Positions 7,665-16,989 are shown, numbered from the stretch's first letter. The stretch: 64,000 nt of DNA from Streptomyces sp. NRRL F-525 (GCF_000716605.1 NZ_JNXE01000024.1:1-64000), one strand, 5' to 3'. Program-made: numbers and translations. The notes: generated by a model from the sequence alone, not told the origin.

Positions 7665-10538
7665 GTGACCCGGACCATGGACACGCCCGAGACGGTGGCA
7701 CGACCCGCGCGCCCGGGCCCCGCGGTGACGCGACGCCTGATCCGCAAGGAGACGCGCGGTGACCTGCCGATGCTCGCCTGCCTGGCGGTACTTGCCCTCG
7801 TGCTGACGGCGCTGTGTGCCTGGGCCCCCGCCCTCGCGGGCCGCCAGGAGGACCGGGCGCTGCGGCAACGCGTCGGCGCGGCGCAGGCCCAAGCCCCCCT
7901 CATCAGCCTGAGCACCACACCGGAGATCTTCAACACCTCACCGCCCGCTGTGGACATGGCCACCCTGCTCGCCGCCGGCCGCACCCTCACCCGGCCGCTC
8001 AGCGGCGGAGCCGTGCGGCACCTGTCCTTCGCCGACGGCGGCAGCTACGACTACGACCCGGCGTCCCTGCTCACACCCCGCCCGCCGGGCCCGGCGAGCA
8101 CCAGCACCCAACTCACCGTCAGCTACCTGCCGTCCGCGCGGACCCACCTCCGCTACGTCAGCGGTCGCGCGCCCGCCGACCACACCCCGCTGGCCACCAC
8201 ACCCCAGATCGGCCTGTCGCAGGCCACCGCGCTGGCGCTGGGCGTCCGGACCGGCAGCCGGCTGAACCTGGAGTTCGCCAAGACGCCGGGGGCACAGAAC
8301 GCGGCGCCCCACGCGGAGTTGCTGGTGACCGGGATCTACCGCACCTCGGCCACGACCGACGACTTCTGGACCGGCCGCGAGACCCTGGACCAGCCCTCGC
8401 GCTACCCGGCGGAACGCTCCACCGGCACCGTGCTCGCCGTCCGCGGCCTCGTCGGCCGGGACGCGGCCGACCTGCTGGCCGGTGCCGGGGTGGGCGGCCC
8501 CCGGGTGACCTGGCAGTTGCGCGCCGATCTGTCCGGGGCCGCGCTCGACCGGGCCCGCGCGCTCACCGGGCCGCTGTCCCACTATGGCGCGGACCTGAGC
8601 GCCGCCCTGTGCCAGGGCAGCGACTGGGTCACCGGCGACATCAGCTGCCAGGTCGGCGGCCAGTCCACCCAGTCCCTGCTGGTCACCGACTCCCTGACCC
8701 CGCTGCTCACCACGTTCACTGCCCAGGACCAACAGGCCCGAGCCCTCGCGACATACGCCATCGACGCCCTCGCCGCGGTCGCGCTGGCCACGGTGGCCGT
8801 AGCGGTACGCCTACTCCTGCGCCGGCGGCAGCCACATCTGCGGTTGCAGCGCGCGCGGGGCGCGTCCACCGCGCGGCTGGTGCTGCTGCGCTGTGCCGTG
8901 GCCTGGCCGGTGGTGCTGCTCGCCGCGCTGCTCGGCTGGGCGACCGGCCGGGCACTCGCCCCCACCGGCACCTCCGGCTCGCCGCAACCGCTGCCCGCCG
9001 CCCTCGTCACCGCGGTGGTGCTGCTGACGGTCCCGCTGATGACCTGGCTCGCCGTCCGCGAACCCCGGCGCCCCGGCCGCCTGCGCCGCACCCGCCGCGG
9101 AACCGCCGTGGGCCGACGCGTGGTCCTGGAACTGACGGTGCTGCTCGCCACGGCGGCGGGCGTGCTCGCGCTCCGCTCACAGGGCCCCGACGGAATCCTG
9201 GGCGCGGTACCGGTACTGGTGGCCCTGGCCGTCGTACTGATCCTGCTGCGCGTCTACCCGCTCGTGCTCCGCCTGGTGCTACGGCGGACCCGTCGCGGCC
9301 GGGGTGTGGTGGGCTTCGTCGGCGCGGCCCGCGCCGCGCACGACGCCCCGGCGACCGGACTCGCCCTGTTCGTCCTGGTGTTGACGCTGGGCACGGCGGT
9401 GTTCGGGGGCCTGGTGCAGCGTACGGTCGACGACGGGCTGGCCACGGGGGCGGCGTGGACCACCGGTGCGGACGCGAGCGCGACAGTGTCGGGGACGACA
9501 ACTCCCCCCGGGATCAAGACCGTTGCCCCCACGGGAATACGCACCGCCCTCCAACACCTACGCACCCTAGACCTCGCGGGACAGAACGACGGCGCGGCGA
9601 TCTCCCAGGTCGCCGTGATCACCGTGGACCCCCGCCAACTCGCCGCCGTAGCACCGAAGTCACCGCTGGCCGCCGCCCTGCTGTCCGGTCTGGCCACCCC
9701 GCCGGGAACCCGCACCAGCGCGAGCACCCCGCTCCCGTCCTTCCTCTCCCCCGGCCTCCGGGCGAGCGAGCGCACCGGCGGCTTCACCACCACGATCGTG
9801 ACCCAGGGACAACCGCCGGTGAACCTGACCCTCAAACCGGTAGGCACCCTCACCCCCGCGGAACTGCGCGACCCCCTCCTCGGCCCGATCACGGCGCAGC
9901 TCACGGCCGGAGCACCGATGCTGATCACCACCGCCACCGCCGACCACCTGCTGCCCCAACAGGCCTCGGGCAGTACGGTGTTGCTCCTCAAGGGCGACGG
10001 CTCCACCACCCCCAGCCCCACGGCACTGCGTTCGGCGGCAGCCAAAGCGCTCGGCCCGCTGGCCCAGACCCGCGTCCGCTCCGAGACACTGCGCACCCTG
10101 CGCGCGGACGGCCTGACGCAGGGCCTCGGCACGATCTACACGACCAGTTCGATCCTGGCCGCGCTGTCCGGCCTGCTCGCGCTCGCCCTGGAGTTGACCC
10201 TCACCTCCCACGAACGCGGCCGCACCACCTCGTTCCTGCGCACACTCGGCCTCGGCGGCAAGGAGGCCGGGGCGATCCACTTCCTGCAACTCCTGCCGCT
10301 GGCGGTGGCCTCGGCGGTGGGCGGCACCCTGCTCGGCCTGCTCGAACCCCGGCTCCTGGCAGGGACGTTGGACCTACGCCAGTTCACCGGCGGCCCGGCC
10401 CAACCGGCCCTGCACACCGACTACTCCCTGACCCTCGCCCTCGTCGCGGGCGTGACCGCCCTGATCCTGACGGCCGCGGCGACCGAGACGGCGCTCGCCC
10501 GCAGGCGCCGACTGGGGGCTGTACTACGCCTGCCCTGA
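7665..10538 (+). CDS. FtsX-like ABC transporter permease (second of two)
   Basis: This 957-residue permease pairs with the preceding one. An N-terminal helix (LPMLACLAVLALVLTALCAWAP region) is followed by an extracytoplasmic domain, a central helix block with an RRRQPHLRLQRARGAS loop, a second soluble domain, and C-terminal helices with the motif RGRTTSFLRTLGLGGKEAG, typical of FtsX domains. The GTG start at 7665 has an excellent AGGGGG ribosome site (7651-7658). The gene ends 22 bases before the stop of a convergent ABC ATPase, so the ATPases that presumably power this permease pair lie on the opposite strand. The substrate cannot be told from sequence. Confidence 0.88.
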   Translation: MTRTMDTPETVARPARPGPAVTRRLIRKETRGDLPMLACLAVLALVLTALCAWAPALAGRQEDRALRQRVGAAQAQAPLISLSTTPEIFNTSPPAVDMATLLAAGRTLTRPLSGGAVRHLSFADGGSYDYDPASLLTPRPPGPASTSTQLTVSYLPSARTHLRYVSGRAPADHTPLATTPQIGLSQATALALGVRTGSRLNLEFAKTPGAQNAAPHAELLVTGIYRTSATTDDFWTGRETLDQPSRYPAERSTGTVLAVRGLVGRDAADLLAGAGVGGPRVTWQLRADLSGAALDRARALTGPLSHYGADLSAALCQGSDWVTGDISCQVGGQSTQSLLVTDSLTPLLTTFTAQDQQARALATYAIDALAAVALATVAVAVRLLLRRRQPHLRLQRARGASTARLVLLRCAVAWPVVLLAALLGWATGRALAPTGTSGSPQPLPAALVTAVVLLTVPLMTWLAVREPRRPGRLRRTRRGTAVGRRVVLELTVLLATAAGVLALRSQGPDGILGAVPVLVALAVVLILLRVYPLVLRLVLRRTRRGRGVVGFVGAARAAHDAPATGLALFVLVLTLGTAVFGGLVQRTVDDGLATGAAWTTGADASATVSGTTTPPGIKTVAPTGIRTALQHLRTLDLAGQNDGAAISQVAVITVDPRQLAAVAPKSPLAAALLSGLATPPGTRTSASTPLPSFLSPGLRASERTGGFTTTIVTQGQPPVNLTLKPVGTLTPAELRDPLLGPITAQLTAGAPMLITTATADHLLPQQASGSTVLLLKGDGSTTPSPTALRSAAAKALGPLAQTRVRSETLRTLRADGLTQGLGTIYTTSSILAALSGLLALALELTLTSHERGRTTSFLRTLGLGGKEAGAIHFLQLLPLAVASAVGGTLLGLLEPRLLAGTLDLRQFTGGPAQPALHTDYSLTLALVAGVTALILTAAATETALARRRRLGAVLRLP

Positions 10539-10560
10539 ACGCCCCCTGAGGGAGAGCTAG

Positions 10561-11547
10561 TTACTGCTCGCCCTCCGCCTCCGACCTCGCCCGCCGAGCC
10601 GCCTCATCGGGCCACACGCCGATGTGGTCGCTCTCCAGGGCCAGCCGCACGCGCTTGCGCAGATGCAGCCGCTCGGTGAAATCGCTCGGGAGTTGGAGCC
10701 GGCCGCTGGCGTCCAGTACCGCGTACTCCTCGGCGGTGAGCACCTCGACGCCGTCCTCGTCGGTGGCGACCCGGCGCAACACCTCGGTGGACGTACGGCC
10801 GTTGCGGATCCGTACCGTCCGCTGGACCTGCTCGGACACCAACGCGTCGTGGGTCACCACGATCACGGTGACGCCCAGCTCCTCGTTGGCCCGGCGCAGC
10901 GCGGCGAAGACCTCGTCGCTGGTGGCGGTGTCGAGTTCGCCGGTGGGTTCGTCGGCGAACAGCACCCGGGGCTCGTTGGCGTTGGCGACGGCGACCGCGA
11001 CCCGCTGCTGCTCGCCGCCGGAGAGAGTGTCGGGCGTTCGGTCCCGGCAGTGGCCGACGGACAGGAGGTCCAGCAACTCCTCGGCGCGCGCCCGGCGTTG
11101 GGACCGTTTGATGCCGGTGTACGTCATCGGGAGCATCACGTTCTCGGCCGCGGAGAGGTACGGCAGGAGGTTGCGGGAGGTCTGCTGCCAGACGAAACCC
11201 ACCGTGCCGCGCCGGTAGTCGAGCCGCTCGCGGCGCTTCATCGCCAGCAGATCGTGCCCGGCTACCTCAGCCGCGCCCGCAGTCGGTACGTCCTGGCCGG
11301 AGAGTATGCCCAGCAGGGTGGACTTGCCGGAGCCGGACGCCCCGATCACCGCGATCATCTCGCCCTGGGCCACGGCCAGATCGAGCCCCTGGAGGGCCTG
11401 CACCTCGACGCCCTCGGTCTGGTAGATCCGCACCAGGTTCTCGCAGACGACCAGCCCCTCCTCGCGCCGGGGCACCGCGGCCGCTACGGCCCGCCGCCGC
11501 AGCTCGGCCAAGTCCGGTGCCCCGGTGGGCTGTTGGTGAACTGCCAC
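10561..11547 (-). CDS. ABC transporter ATPase with C-terminal AbrB-like extension
   Basis: This 328-residue MacB/LolD-type ATPase has Walker A GASGSGKST, signature LSGGEQQRVAVA, Walker B VLFADEPTGELD and the switch histidine in VVTHD. The typical ATPase ends near residue 255. Here about 60 more residues follow, including DASGRLQLP and a short beta-rich stretch resembling the AbrB/SpoVT swapped-hairpin fold. This tail may bind DNA or act as a dimerisation module. The fold assignment is by eye. The partners are most likely the two FtsX-like permeases that converge on it. Confidence 0.9.
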   Translation of the reverse strand: MAVHQQPTGAPDLAELRRRAVAAAVPRREEGLVVCENLVRIYQTEGVEVQALQGLDLAVAQGEMIAVIGASGSGKSTLLGILSGQDVPTAGAAEVAGHDLLAMKRRERLDYRRGTVGFVWQQTSRNLLPYLSAAENVMLPMTYTGIKRSQRRARAEELLDLLSVGHCRDRTPDTLSGGEQQRVAVAVANANEPRVLFADEPTGELDTATSDEVFAALRRANEELGVTVIVVTHDALVSEQVQRTVRIRNGRTSTEVLRRVATDEDGVEVLTAEEYAVLDASGRLQLPSDFTERLHLRKRVRLALESDHIGVWPDEAARRARSEAEGEQ

Positions 11548-11643
11548 ACGGTCCCCCGAGGAGATGAAATGAGGTCTGCGGACGCGGATCCCGATAACGA
11601 TGTCGAACAGCCGCCAGGGTAATGCGGAAGGCCGACGACGCGG

Positions 11644-12378
11644 TCAGTTGTCGTCGACGATCCGGCCGTCACGGAGTTCGAGCACCCGGTCGGCCAGCGC
11701 GAGGAGTTGGGTGTCGTGCGTGGCGACGAGCGCGGTGACCGACTCGCTGCGGACGACGGCACGCAGCAGGTCCATCACCGTGAGGCCGGTGTCCGCGTCC
11801 AGCTGGCCGGTGGGTTCGTCGGCGATGATCAGGGCCGGGTTGTTGGCGAGCGCGCGGGCGATCGCGACCCGCTGCTGCTGGCCGCCGGACAGCTCACCTG
11901 GACGCTGGTCCGCGTGGTCGGAGAGGCCGACCAGGGACAGCAACAGCTCGACACGGGCCTCGCGTTCACGGGCCGGGGCCTTCCGCAGGCGCAACGGCAC
12001 CCCGACGTTCTCGGCGGCCGTCAGGATCGGGATGAGCCCGAAGGACTGGAAGACGAAGCCGATACGGTCCCGGCGCAGCGCCAGCAACTCGTCGTCGCCG
12101 AGCCCGGCCAGGTCCGTACCGTCCAGGGTGATCCGGCCGCCGTCCGGAGTGTCCAGCCCGCCGACGAGATTGAGCACGGTGGTCTTCCCGGACCCGGAAC
12201 GTCCCCGGAGCGCGACGAGTTCACCGCGCGGCACGCTGAAGGAGACCCCGCGCAGGGCATGAACCGCCGTGTCACCGCTGCCATAGGTGCGGCGCAGATC
12301 CTCGACCACCACCATCGCGCCGCCCGCCGCCGCCCCGGCCTCCGCGACCGCGCCACGCCCACCGAACTGCTCGCTCAC
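11644..12378 (-). CDS. ABC transporter ATP-binding protein (MacB/LolD type)
   Basis: This 244-residue ATPase has Walker A GRSGSGKTT, a Q-loop in FVFQSFGL, signature LSGGQQQRVAIA, Walker B LIIADEPTGQLD and switch VATHD. It is the second ATPase of the export cluster, transcribed in the same direction as and upstream of the AbrB-tailed ATPase, with a 96-base gap. Two ATPases and two permeases suggest either a heteromeric transporter or two paralogous complexes. Met23 (MVVVEDLRR) is an alternative start that would remove an Ala/Gly-rich leader. Confidence 0.9.
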   Translation of the reverse strand: MSEQFGGRGAVAEAGAAAGGAMVVVEDLRRTYGSGDTAVHALRGVSFSVPRGELVALRGRSGSGKTTVLNLVGGLDTPDGGRITLDGTDLAGLGDDELLALRRDRIGFVFQSFGLIPILTAAENVGVPLRLRKAPAREREARVELLLSLVGLSDHADQRPGELSGGQQQRVAIARALANNPALIIADEPTGQLDADTGLTVMDLLRAVVRSESVTALVATHDTQLLALADRVLELRDGRIVDDN

Positions 12379-12472
12379 ACGCCCTCCCCCACCACGCCCC
12401 GGTCCTGCAACCGCACCGTACGGTACGCCGACCGCCCAAGTCCCGGTTCCCGCAAGGCAGAACGCCCCCTAC

Positions 12473-13126
12473 CTATCGGGCCAGCCGCTCCACCGTCGTG
12501 ACCGTCTGGTCGACGATCGTGTCGTAGAGCCGGGCGTGGGCCGCGGGCAGACCGGCGAGGAGGGGGCGCAGGGCGTCCGTCGCGGGGTCTGGGCCGGGGG
12601 CGTCGTCGAGCAGGGCCGTCATCTCCTCGTCGGGCCTGCGGTAGCCGTCGTAGACGACATGGCCGAGCATCGTCGAGGAGATGAGGGCCACCGCGAGGGC
12701 CAGGTCCTCGGCGGAGAGGCCGGCCGGGGTGAGGATCTCGCGCAGCCGGGTCAGGCCGGGGAGCCAGGCGGGGTGCCGGGTCGTCGTCATGTACGGCATG
12801 AGCTGCGGGTAGGGGCGGAGGCTGGCCTGGCCCGCCCGCATCCAGGCGCGGAGGCGGTCCGGCCAGGGGCCGTCGGCGATGGGGGCGCGCTCCATGACCT
12901 CCAGGACGTGGTCGGCGGTGGCCTGGAGGAGGGCGTCGCGGTCCGGGAAGTAGCGGTAGAGCGCCATGGGGGCGGCGCCGACGACGTCGGCCACGCCCTT
13001 GATGGTGAGGGAGACGGCGGGTTCGGCGAGCAGTACCCCGACCGCGCCCTCGACGATCCGCTCCCGCGACAGCCGGGGCGGGCGCCCCCTGCCCCTGCGG
13101 CCGGAACCCGTCGCCACCTGCGTCAT
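12473..13126 (-). CDS. TetR-family transcriptional regulator
   Basis: This 217-residue protein has an N-terminal helix-turn-helix (residues about 20-65, with the recognition segment GAAPMALYRYFPDRDALL) after a basic GRRGRGRPPRLSRE arm. The C-terminal ligand domain resembles the TetR_C group common in Streptomyces. It is divergent from the MFS exporter at 13301 across about 170 bases, the usual arrangement for a local repressor of an efflux pump. The gap includes an A/T-rich patch around 13209-13240 that may hold promoter and operator. I could not define a clean palindrome there. Confidence 0.9.
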   Translation of the reverse strand: MTQVATGSGRRGRGRPPRLSRERIVEGAVGVLLAEPAVSLTIKGVADVVGAAPMALYRYFPDRDALLQATADHVLEVMERAPIADGPWPDRLRAWMRAGQASLRPYPQLMPYMTTTRHPAWLPGLTRLREILTPAGLSAEDLALAVALISSTMLGHVVYDGYRRPDEEMTALLDDAPGPDPATDALRPLLAGLPAAHARLYDTIVDQTVTTVERLAR

Positions 13127-13300
13127 CCGCTGTGCCTCTCCGTCCGCGACAGCCGTGCCCGGACAGGGGAAGGCTACCGCTCCGGCAGTTCTCGATCTCG
13201 CCTCCGCCTATTTTGCGTACGTCATACGAAAAACATGCCAGACTCATTTCGTTCAGCCCCGTGTCGCACGCACCAGCACGCATCAGCCGGAGGCTTCGCC

Positions 13301-14779
13301 ATGTCCGCGTCCAGCTCCCCCGCCCCACCCGTTCCCGTCGAGGGGGTCGGCGCGTCCCGCTCCGGCGCTGTCGTCTGGGTCCTGGCCCTCGGCGGGATCA
13401 CCGTCTCGCTGATGCAGACGCTGATCATCCCGATCGTGCCGGAACTCCCCAAGCTGCTGAACTCCTCGCCGTCCGACGCCACTTGGGCGATCACCGCGAC
13501 CCTGCTCGCCGGTGCCGTCGCCAACCCGGTCGTGGGGCGGCTCGGGGACATGTACGGCAAGCGGCGGATGCTGCTGCTCAGCCTGGTGCTGCTGATCGTC
13601 GGGTCCGTGATCGGCGCGCTCAGCGACTCGCTCGTGCCGATGATCGTCGGACGGACCTTCCAGGGCGTCTCGATGGCCGTCATCCCGCTCGGCATCAGCA
13701 TCATGCGCGACGAACTCCCGCCCGAACGCCTGGGATCGGCGACCGCGCTGATGAGTGCCTCGCTGGGTGTGGGCGGTGCGCTCGGACTGCCGACGGCCGC
13801 GTTCATCGCCGAGAAGGCGGACTGGCACGTGCTGTTCTGGACGGCCGCGGTGCTCGGTGCCGTCGTGGCCGCGCTCGTCGTGACCCTCGTACCGGAGTCG
13901 GCGGTGCGCAGCGGCGGCCGGTTCGACGTGGTGGGCGGCGTCGGGATGTCCATCGGTCTGGTGTGTCTGCTGCTCGCCATCTCCAAGGGCGCGGACTGGG
14001 GTTGGGGCAGCGGCACGACAACCGGGCTGTTCGCCACGGCGGTTGTGGTGCTGCTGGTGTGGGGCTGGTGGGAGCTGCGTACCGTACGGCCGCTGGTCGA
14101 TCTGCGCACCACCGTGCGCCGCCAGGTCCTGCTCACCAACCTCGCGTCCGTCGTCTTCGGCTTCGCCATGTTCGCGATGTCCCTGGCCGTACCGCAGTTG
14201 CTCCAACTCCCCACCCTCACCGGCTACGGCCTCGGCCAGACCGTGCTCGCGGCGGGGCTCGCGCTCGGCCCGTCCGGTCTGGTGATGATGGCGACCGCAC
14301 CGCTCTCCGCCCGCATCTCGGCGGCGGCCGGACCCAAGGTCACCCTGATGCTGGGCGCGCTCATCGTGGCCGCCGGTTACGGGCTGGGGGTGGTCATGAT
14401 GGCCGCGGTCTGGCAGGTCGTCGTGGTGTGCTGCGTGATCTCGGCGGGCGTCGGTTTCGCCTACGGCGCGATGCCCGCGCTCATCATGGGGGCCGTGCCG
14501 CTGTCCGAGACGGCCGCCGCGAACAGCCTCAACAGCCTGATGCGGTCCATCGGTACGTCCGCCTCCAGCGCCGTCGCCGGAGTCGTCCTGGCCCATATGA
14601 CGACGAGCTTCGGCTCTCTCACCGTCCCCTCCCACAACGGCTTCCGCGTGATCATGGGCATCGGTTCGGCGGCGTCCCTGGCGGCCCTGGTGCTGGCCGC
14701 TTTCCTGCCGGGACGGCGGGTCCCGGCGGACACGGGGGTGCCCGCCGCGGCCTCCGCCGGGGCGGGGGTGCGGGGCTAG
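13301..14779 (+). CDS. MFS drug-efflux-type transporter (DHA2-like, 14 helices)
   Basis: This 492-residue membrane protein has the loop 2-3 motif GRLGDMYGKRRML, a proline/glycine-rich helix 5 region (SLGVGGALGLPTAAFIAE) and about 14 hydrophobic segments, which fits the DHA2 drug:H+ antiporters. The ATG start at 13301 has GGAGG eight bases upstream. The long frame open since 12287 is antiframe of the tetR gene. The divergent TetR gene suggests ligand-induced expression. A strong nested inverted repeat follows the stop. Confidence 0.9.
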   Translation: MSASSSPAPPVPVEGVGASRSGAVVWVLALGGITVSLMQTLIIPIVPELPKLLNSSPSDATWAITATLLAGAVANPVVGRLGDMYGKRRMLLLSLVLLIVGSVIGALSDSLVPMIVGRTFQGVSMAVIPLGISIMRDELPPERLGSATALMSASLGVGGALGLPTAAFIAEKADWHVLFWTAAVLGAVVAALVVTLVPESAVRSGGRFDVVGGVGMSIGLVCLLLAISKGADWGWGSGTTTGLFATAVVVLLVWGWWELRTVRPLVDLRTTVRRQVLLTNLASVVFGFAMFAMSLAVPQLLQLPTLTGYGLGQTVLAAGLALGPSGLVMMATAPLSARISAAAGPKVTLMLGALIVAAGYGLGVVMMAAVWQVVVVCCVISAGVGFAYGAMPALIMGAVPLSETAAANSLNSLMRSIGTSASSAVAGVVLAHMTTSFGSLTVPSHNGFRVIMGIGSAASLAALVLAAFLPGRRVPADTGVPAAASAGAGVRG

Positions 14780-14786
14780 GTGTCTT

Positions 14787-14827
14787 GGAAAAGTGTGTCA
14801 GTTTCGCCGAAAGTGTCACACTTTTCC
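14787..14827. terminator. Nested inverted repeat between convergent genes
   Basis: The 11-bp arms GGAAAAGTGTG (14787-14797) and CACACTTTTCC (14817-14827) are perfect complements. Inside the 19-base loop there is a second small palindrome, TTTCG-C-CGAAA. The element sits 8 bases after the MFS stop and 88 bases before the end of the convergent LLM oxidoreductase gene, so a bidirectional terminator is the simplest reading. The run of A/T in the arms and the internal symmetry would also suit a protein-binding site. Confidence 0.7.
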
Positions 14828-14914
14828 AGAGAGGGGTAGGGGCGGCGGCCGCGCGGCGGGCGAGGTCTCCCCACCCCGCCCGCGGTGCTACGACACGCGC
14901 GTCCCGTACCTCGT

Positions 14915-15838
14915 CTACGACAGCTGCGTCTGCACCTGGGCCGAGATCAGCTCCAGGTGGTCCAGGTCGGCGAGGTCGAGGATCTGGAGGTAGATGCGCT
15001 CGGCGCCGATCTCGGCGTAGCGGCCGATCTTGTCGACGACCTCGGCCGGGGTGCCCGCCAGGCCGTTCTCCTTGAGCTCGTCGACCTCGCGGCCGATCAC
15101 GGCGGCGCGGCGGGCGACCTCCTGGTCGTCCTTGCCGACGCAGACGACGAGGGCGTTGGAGTAGGTGAGGTCGTCGGCCTTGCGGCCGGCCGTCTCGGCG
15201 GCGGCGCGCACCCGGCCGAACTGCTGGGCGCTGTCCTCGATCGAGGCGAACGGCATGTTGAACTCGTCGGCGAACCGCGCGGTCAGCTTCGGGGTGCGGA
15301 TCGCGCCGTGGCCGCCGATCAGCACGGGGATCTTCGCCTGCGTCGGCTTGGGCAGCGCGGGCGAGTCGGTCAGGTCGTAGTGCGTGCCGTGGAAGTCGAA
15401 GGTGTCGCCGGGCTTGGTCGCCCACAGGCCGGTGACGATCGCGAGCTGCTCCTCCAGGCGCGCGAACTTCTCCTTCGGGAACGGGATGCCGTACGCCGTG
15501 TGCTCCTGCTCGAACCAGCCCGCGCCCAGGCCGAGTTCGACCCGGCCGCCCGACATCTGGTCGACCTGCGCGACCTGGATGGCGAGGACGCTGGGGAGGC
15601 GGAAGGTGCCGGCCGTCATCAGGGTGCCCAGGCGGATGCGCTTGGTCTCGCGGGCGAGTCCGGCCAGGGTGATCCAGGCGTCGGTGGGCCCGGGGAGCCC
15701 GTCGCCCGAGCCCATGCTCAGGTAGTGGTCGGAGCGGAAGAAGGCGTCGAAGCCGAGGTCCTCGGTGGCCTTGGCCACGGCGAGCAAGGTGTCGTAGGTC
15801 GCCCCCTGCTGGGGCTCGGTGAAGATGCGCAGATCCAT
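14915..15838 (-). CDS. LLM-class F420-dependent oxidoreductase
   Basis: This 307-residue luciferase-like TIM-barrel flavin/F420 enzyme starts MDLRIFTEPQQGATYDTLL. It carries family features such as FDAFFRSDHY, IRLGTLMTAGTFRLPSVLA, and GRVELGLGAGWFEQEHTAYGIPFP. The closest groups are the actinobacterial F420-dependent oxidoreductases, whose substrates are often unknown. ATG 15853 lies five codons upstream in frame, but MDLR is the usual start in this family. It stands alone, convergent with the MFS gene. Confidence 0.88.
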   Translation of the reverse strand: MDLRIFTEPQQGATYDTLLAVAKATEDLGFDAFFRSDHYLSMGSGDGLPGPTDAWITLAGLARETKRIRLGTLMTAGTFRLPSVLAIQVAQVDQMSGGRVELGLGAGWFEQEHTAYGIPFPKEKFARLEEQLAIVTGLWATKPGDTFDFHGTHYDLTDSPALPKPTQAKIPVLIGGHGAIRTPKLTARFADEFNMPFASIEDSAQQFGRVRAAAETAGRKADDLTYSNALVVCVGKDDQEVARRAAVIGREVDELKENGLAGTPAEVVDKIGRYAEIGAERIYLQILDLADLDHLELISAQVQTQLS

Positions 15839-16049
15839 GGCTCCATCCTGCACGCTCGGGTCCCGGTCAACCCCATCGGTCCCTGCGGCCCATCTCGTGC
15901 CCGGTCGGGTGAAATTGCGTCAACCGTGCGCACGGGGGGCGCCCGCGCCAGTGACCGGCCCCGTCGATGATCGTTGGCTCGGGCGGAGCCGGACCGCCCG
16001 GATTCCCGCCTCCTCCTCGCCGGGGAGGCCACGGGCCGAGGAGGCCGTC

Positions 16050-16238
16050 ATGTCCGAAGAAGCCGTGCCGCAGCAGGGTGGACCTGCACAACCCAAGGGT
16101 TTGTTGCAGCAGATGGAAGAGCTGATGGCGTCCCTGAACGCCGACCTCTCCGCCCTGGACGCGGACCTGCAGTCGACCGGAACCACGGCGTCGGCACCAC
16201 CGGCCGACCTGAACTCAGGCCACGCGAAGCGCCCCTAA
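16050..16238 (+). CDS. Small hypothetical protein (62 aa)
   Basis: The ATG at 16050 has GAGGAG seven bases upstream and opens a 62-residue frame. The product is hydrophilic, with a central predicted helix (LLQQMEELMASLNADLSALDADLQ) between Gln/Pro-rich and Ala/Pro-rich ends, and has no transmembrane segment. The TAA stop lies inside a hairpin (GCGCCCC/GGGGCGC) that would serve as its terminator. No family was recognised. Good initiation signals and third-position GC support it as a real gene. Confidence 0.5.
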   Translation: MSEEAVPQQGGPAQPKGLLQQMEELMASLNADLSALDADLQSTGTTASAPPADLNSGHAKRP

Positions 16239-16267
16239 GGGGGCGCGGGGAACTGCGCGACCAGCCA
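16229..16267. repeat. Streptomyces dispersed repeat copy with terminator hairpin
   Basis: The arms GCGCCCC (16229-16235) and GGGGCGC (16240-16246) form a hairpin over the stop codon of the small gene. The sequence GGGGCGCGGGGAACTGCGCG that follows recurs in inverse orientation near 32008-32030. This GC-rich word is familiar from the ends of many Streptomyces genes. Confidence 0.6.
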
Positions 16268-16307
16268 CGACGGCGTCGCGCAGACCCCACGGACCGCAAC
16301 CACAAGG

Positions 16308-16778
16308 TCACCCCGCTTCCCGCTCCGGAACCGCCTGCTCCCGGTCCGCCAGTCTTCGCAGCATCTCCAGCACCCGGTCCCGGGACTCGTCCGCCGCGTC
16401 GATCGCCTCCATGCACTGCCAGTACGTCCCCTCGTCGTCCGCCGCACAGGCGATGCCCACGAGGGCGATACCGACCTCCCCGAGCAGCCCGCCCAGGCAC
16501 AGCAGGGCGAGACGCGCGTCACCCAGCTCCGTCAGCTGGGCCGCGCGTAAGTCCTCGACGGCCAGCACCGGGGTGTCCAGCACTCCGCAGCCCCGGCCCG
16601 CCAACTCGGTCAACCCCAGCGCCTCGCCCCGGAGTTCGGGCGGCCCGAAGACCGCGAGGCGGCTGCCTATCGCCTGGGCGAGCGCCTGCGCCTGCCACAC
16701 CTCCGTCATGGTCTCCGGCACACCGCCGCTTCCGGCCAGGGCGCGCCTGCTCGTCACGATGAGCCGCATCGCGTCCAT
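16308..16778 (-). CDS. Conserved Streptomyces protein, DUF6099-like
   Basis: This 156-residue soluble, helical, Ala/Leu-rich protein starts MDAMRLIVTSRRALAGSGG. The segment VWQAQALAQAIGSRL and the acidic C-terminal helix (AADESRDRVLEMLRRLADREQ) recall a small actinobacterial family that I remember as DUF6099. That name is from memory and not verified. The start has GGGGGCAG just upstream. It is not part of an obvious operon, and no function can be assigned. Confidence 0.65.
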   Translation of the reverse strand: MDAMRLIVTSRRALAGSGGVPETMTEVWQAQALAQAIGSRLAVFGPPELRGEALGLTELAGRGCGVLDTPVLAVEDLRAAQLTELGDARLALLCLGGLLGEVGIALVGIACAADDEGTYWQCMEAIDAADESRDRVLEMLRRLADREQAVPEREAG

Positions 16779-16989
16779 GCGCTGCCCCCGTCATATCCCG
16801 ACGTGCTGTTCGCACGTCCGCCCGAACTCCCTTGTCCACTACCCAGAGTGAGAGTCCCTGAGACGAAAAGCCAGAGGAAGGCGGAAATCTGTGGACAACA
16901 AATCGGTTGCGGACAGATGAATGACTCCGGAGAGTGAAAATGGACGCGCAGACTCCCCCAATCGATCGCCTACGACGGGGACTTGTCGG

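Noticed and set aside
13209..13235. TetR operator in the tetR/MFS gap
   Set aside because: Only four-base arms (CGTA/TACG) could be paired, which is not better than chance in this composition.
12287..13300. N-terminal extension of the MFS transporter
   Set aside because: This part is antiframe of the tetR gene, and ATG 13301 has a good ribosome site and the expected first helix.
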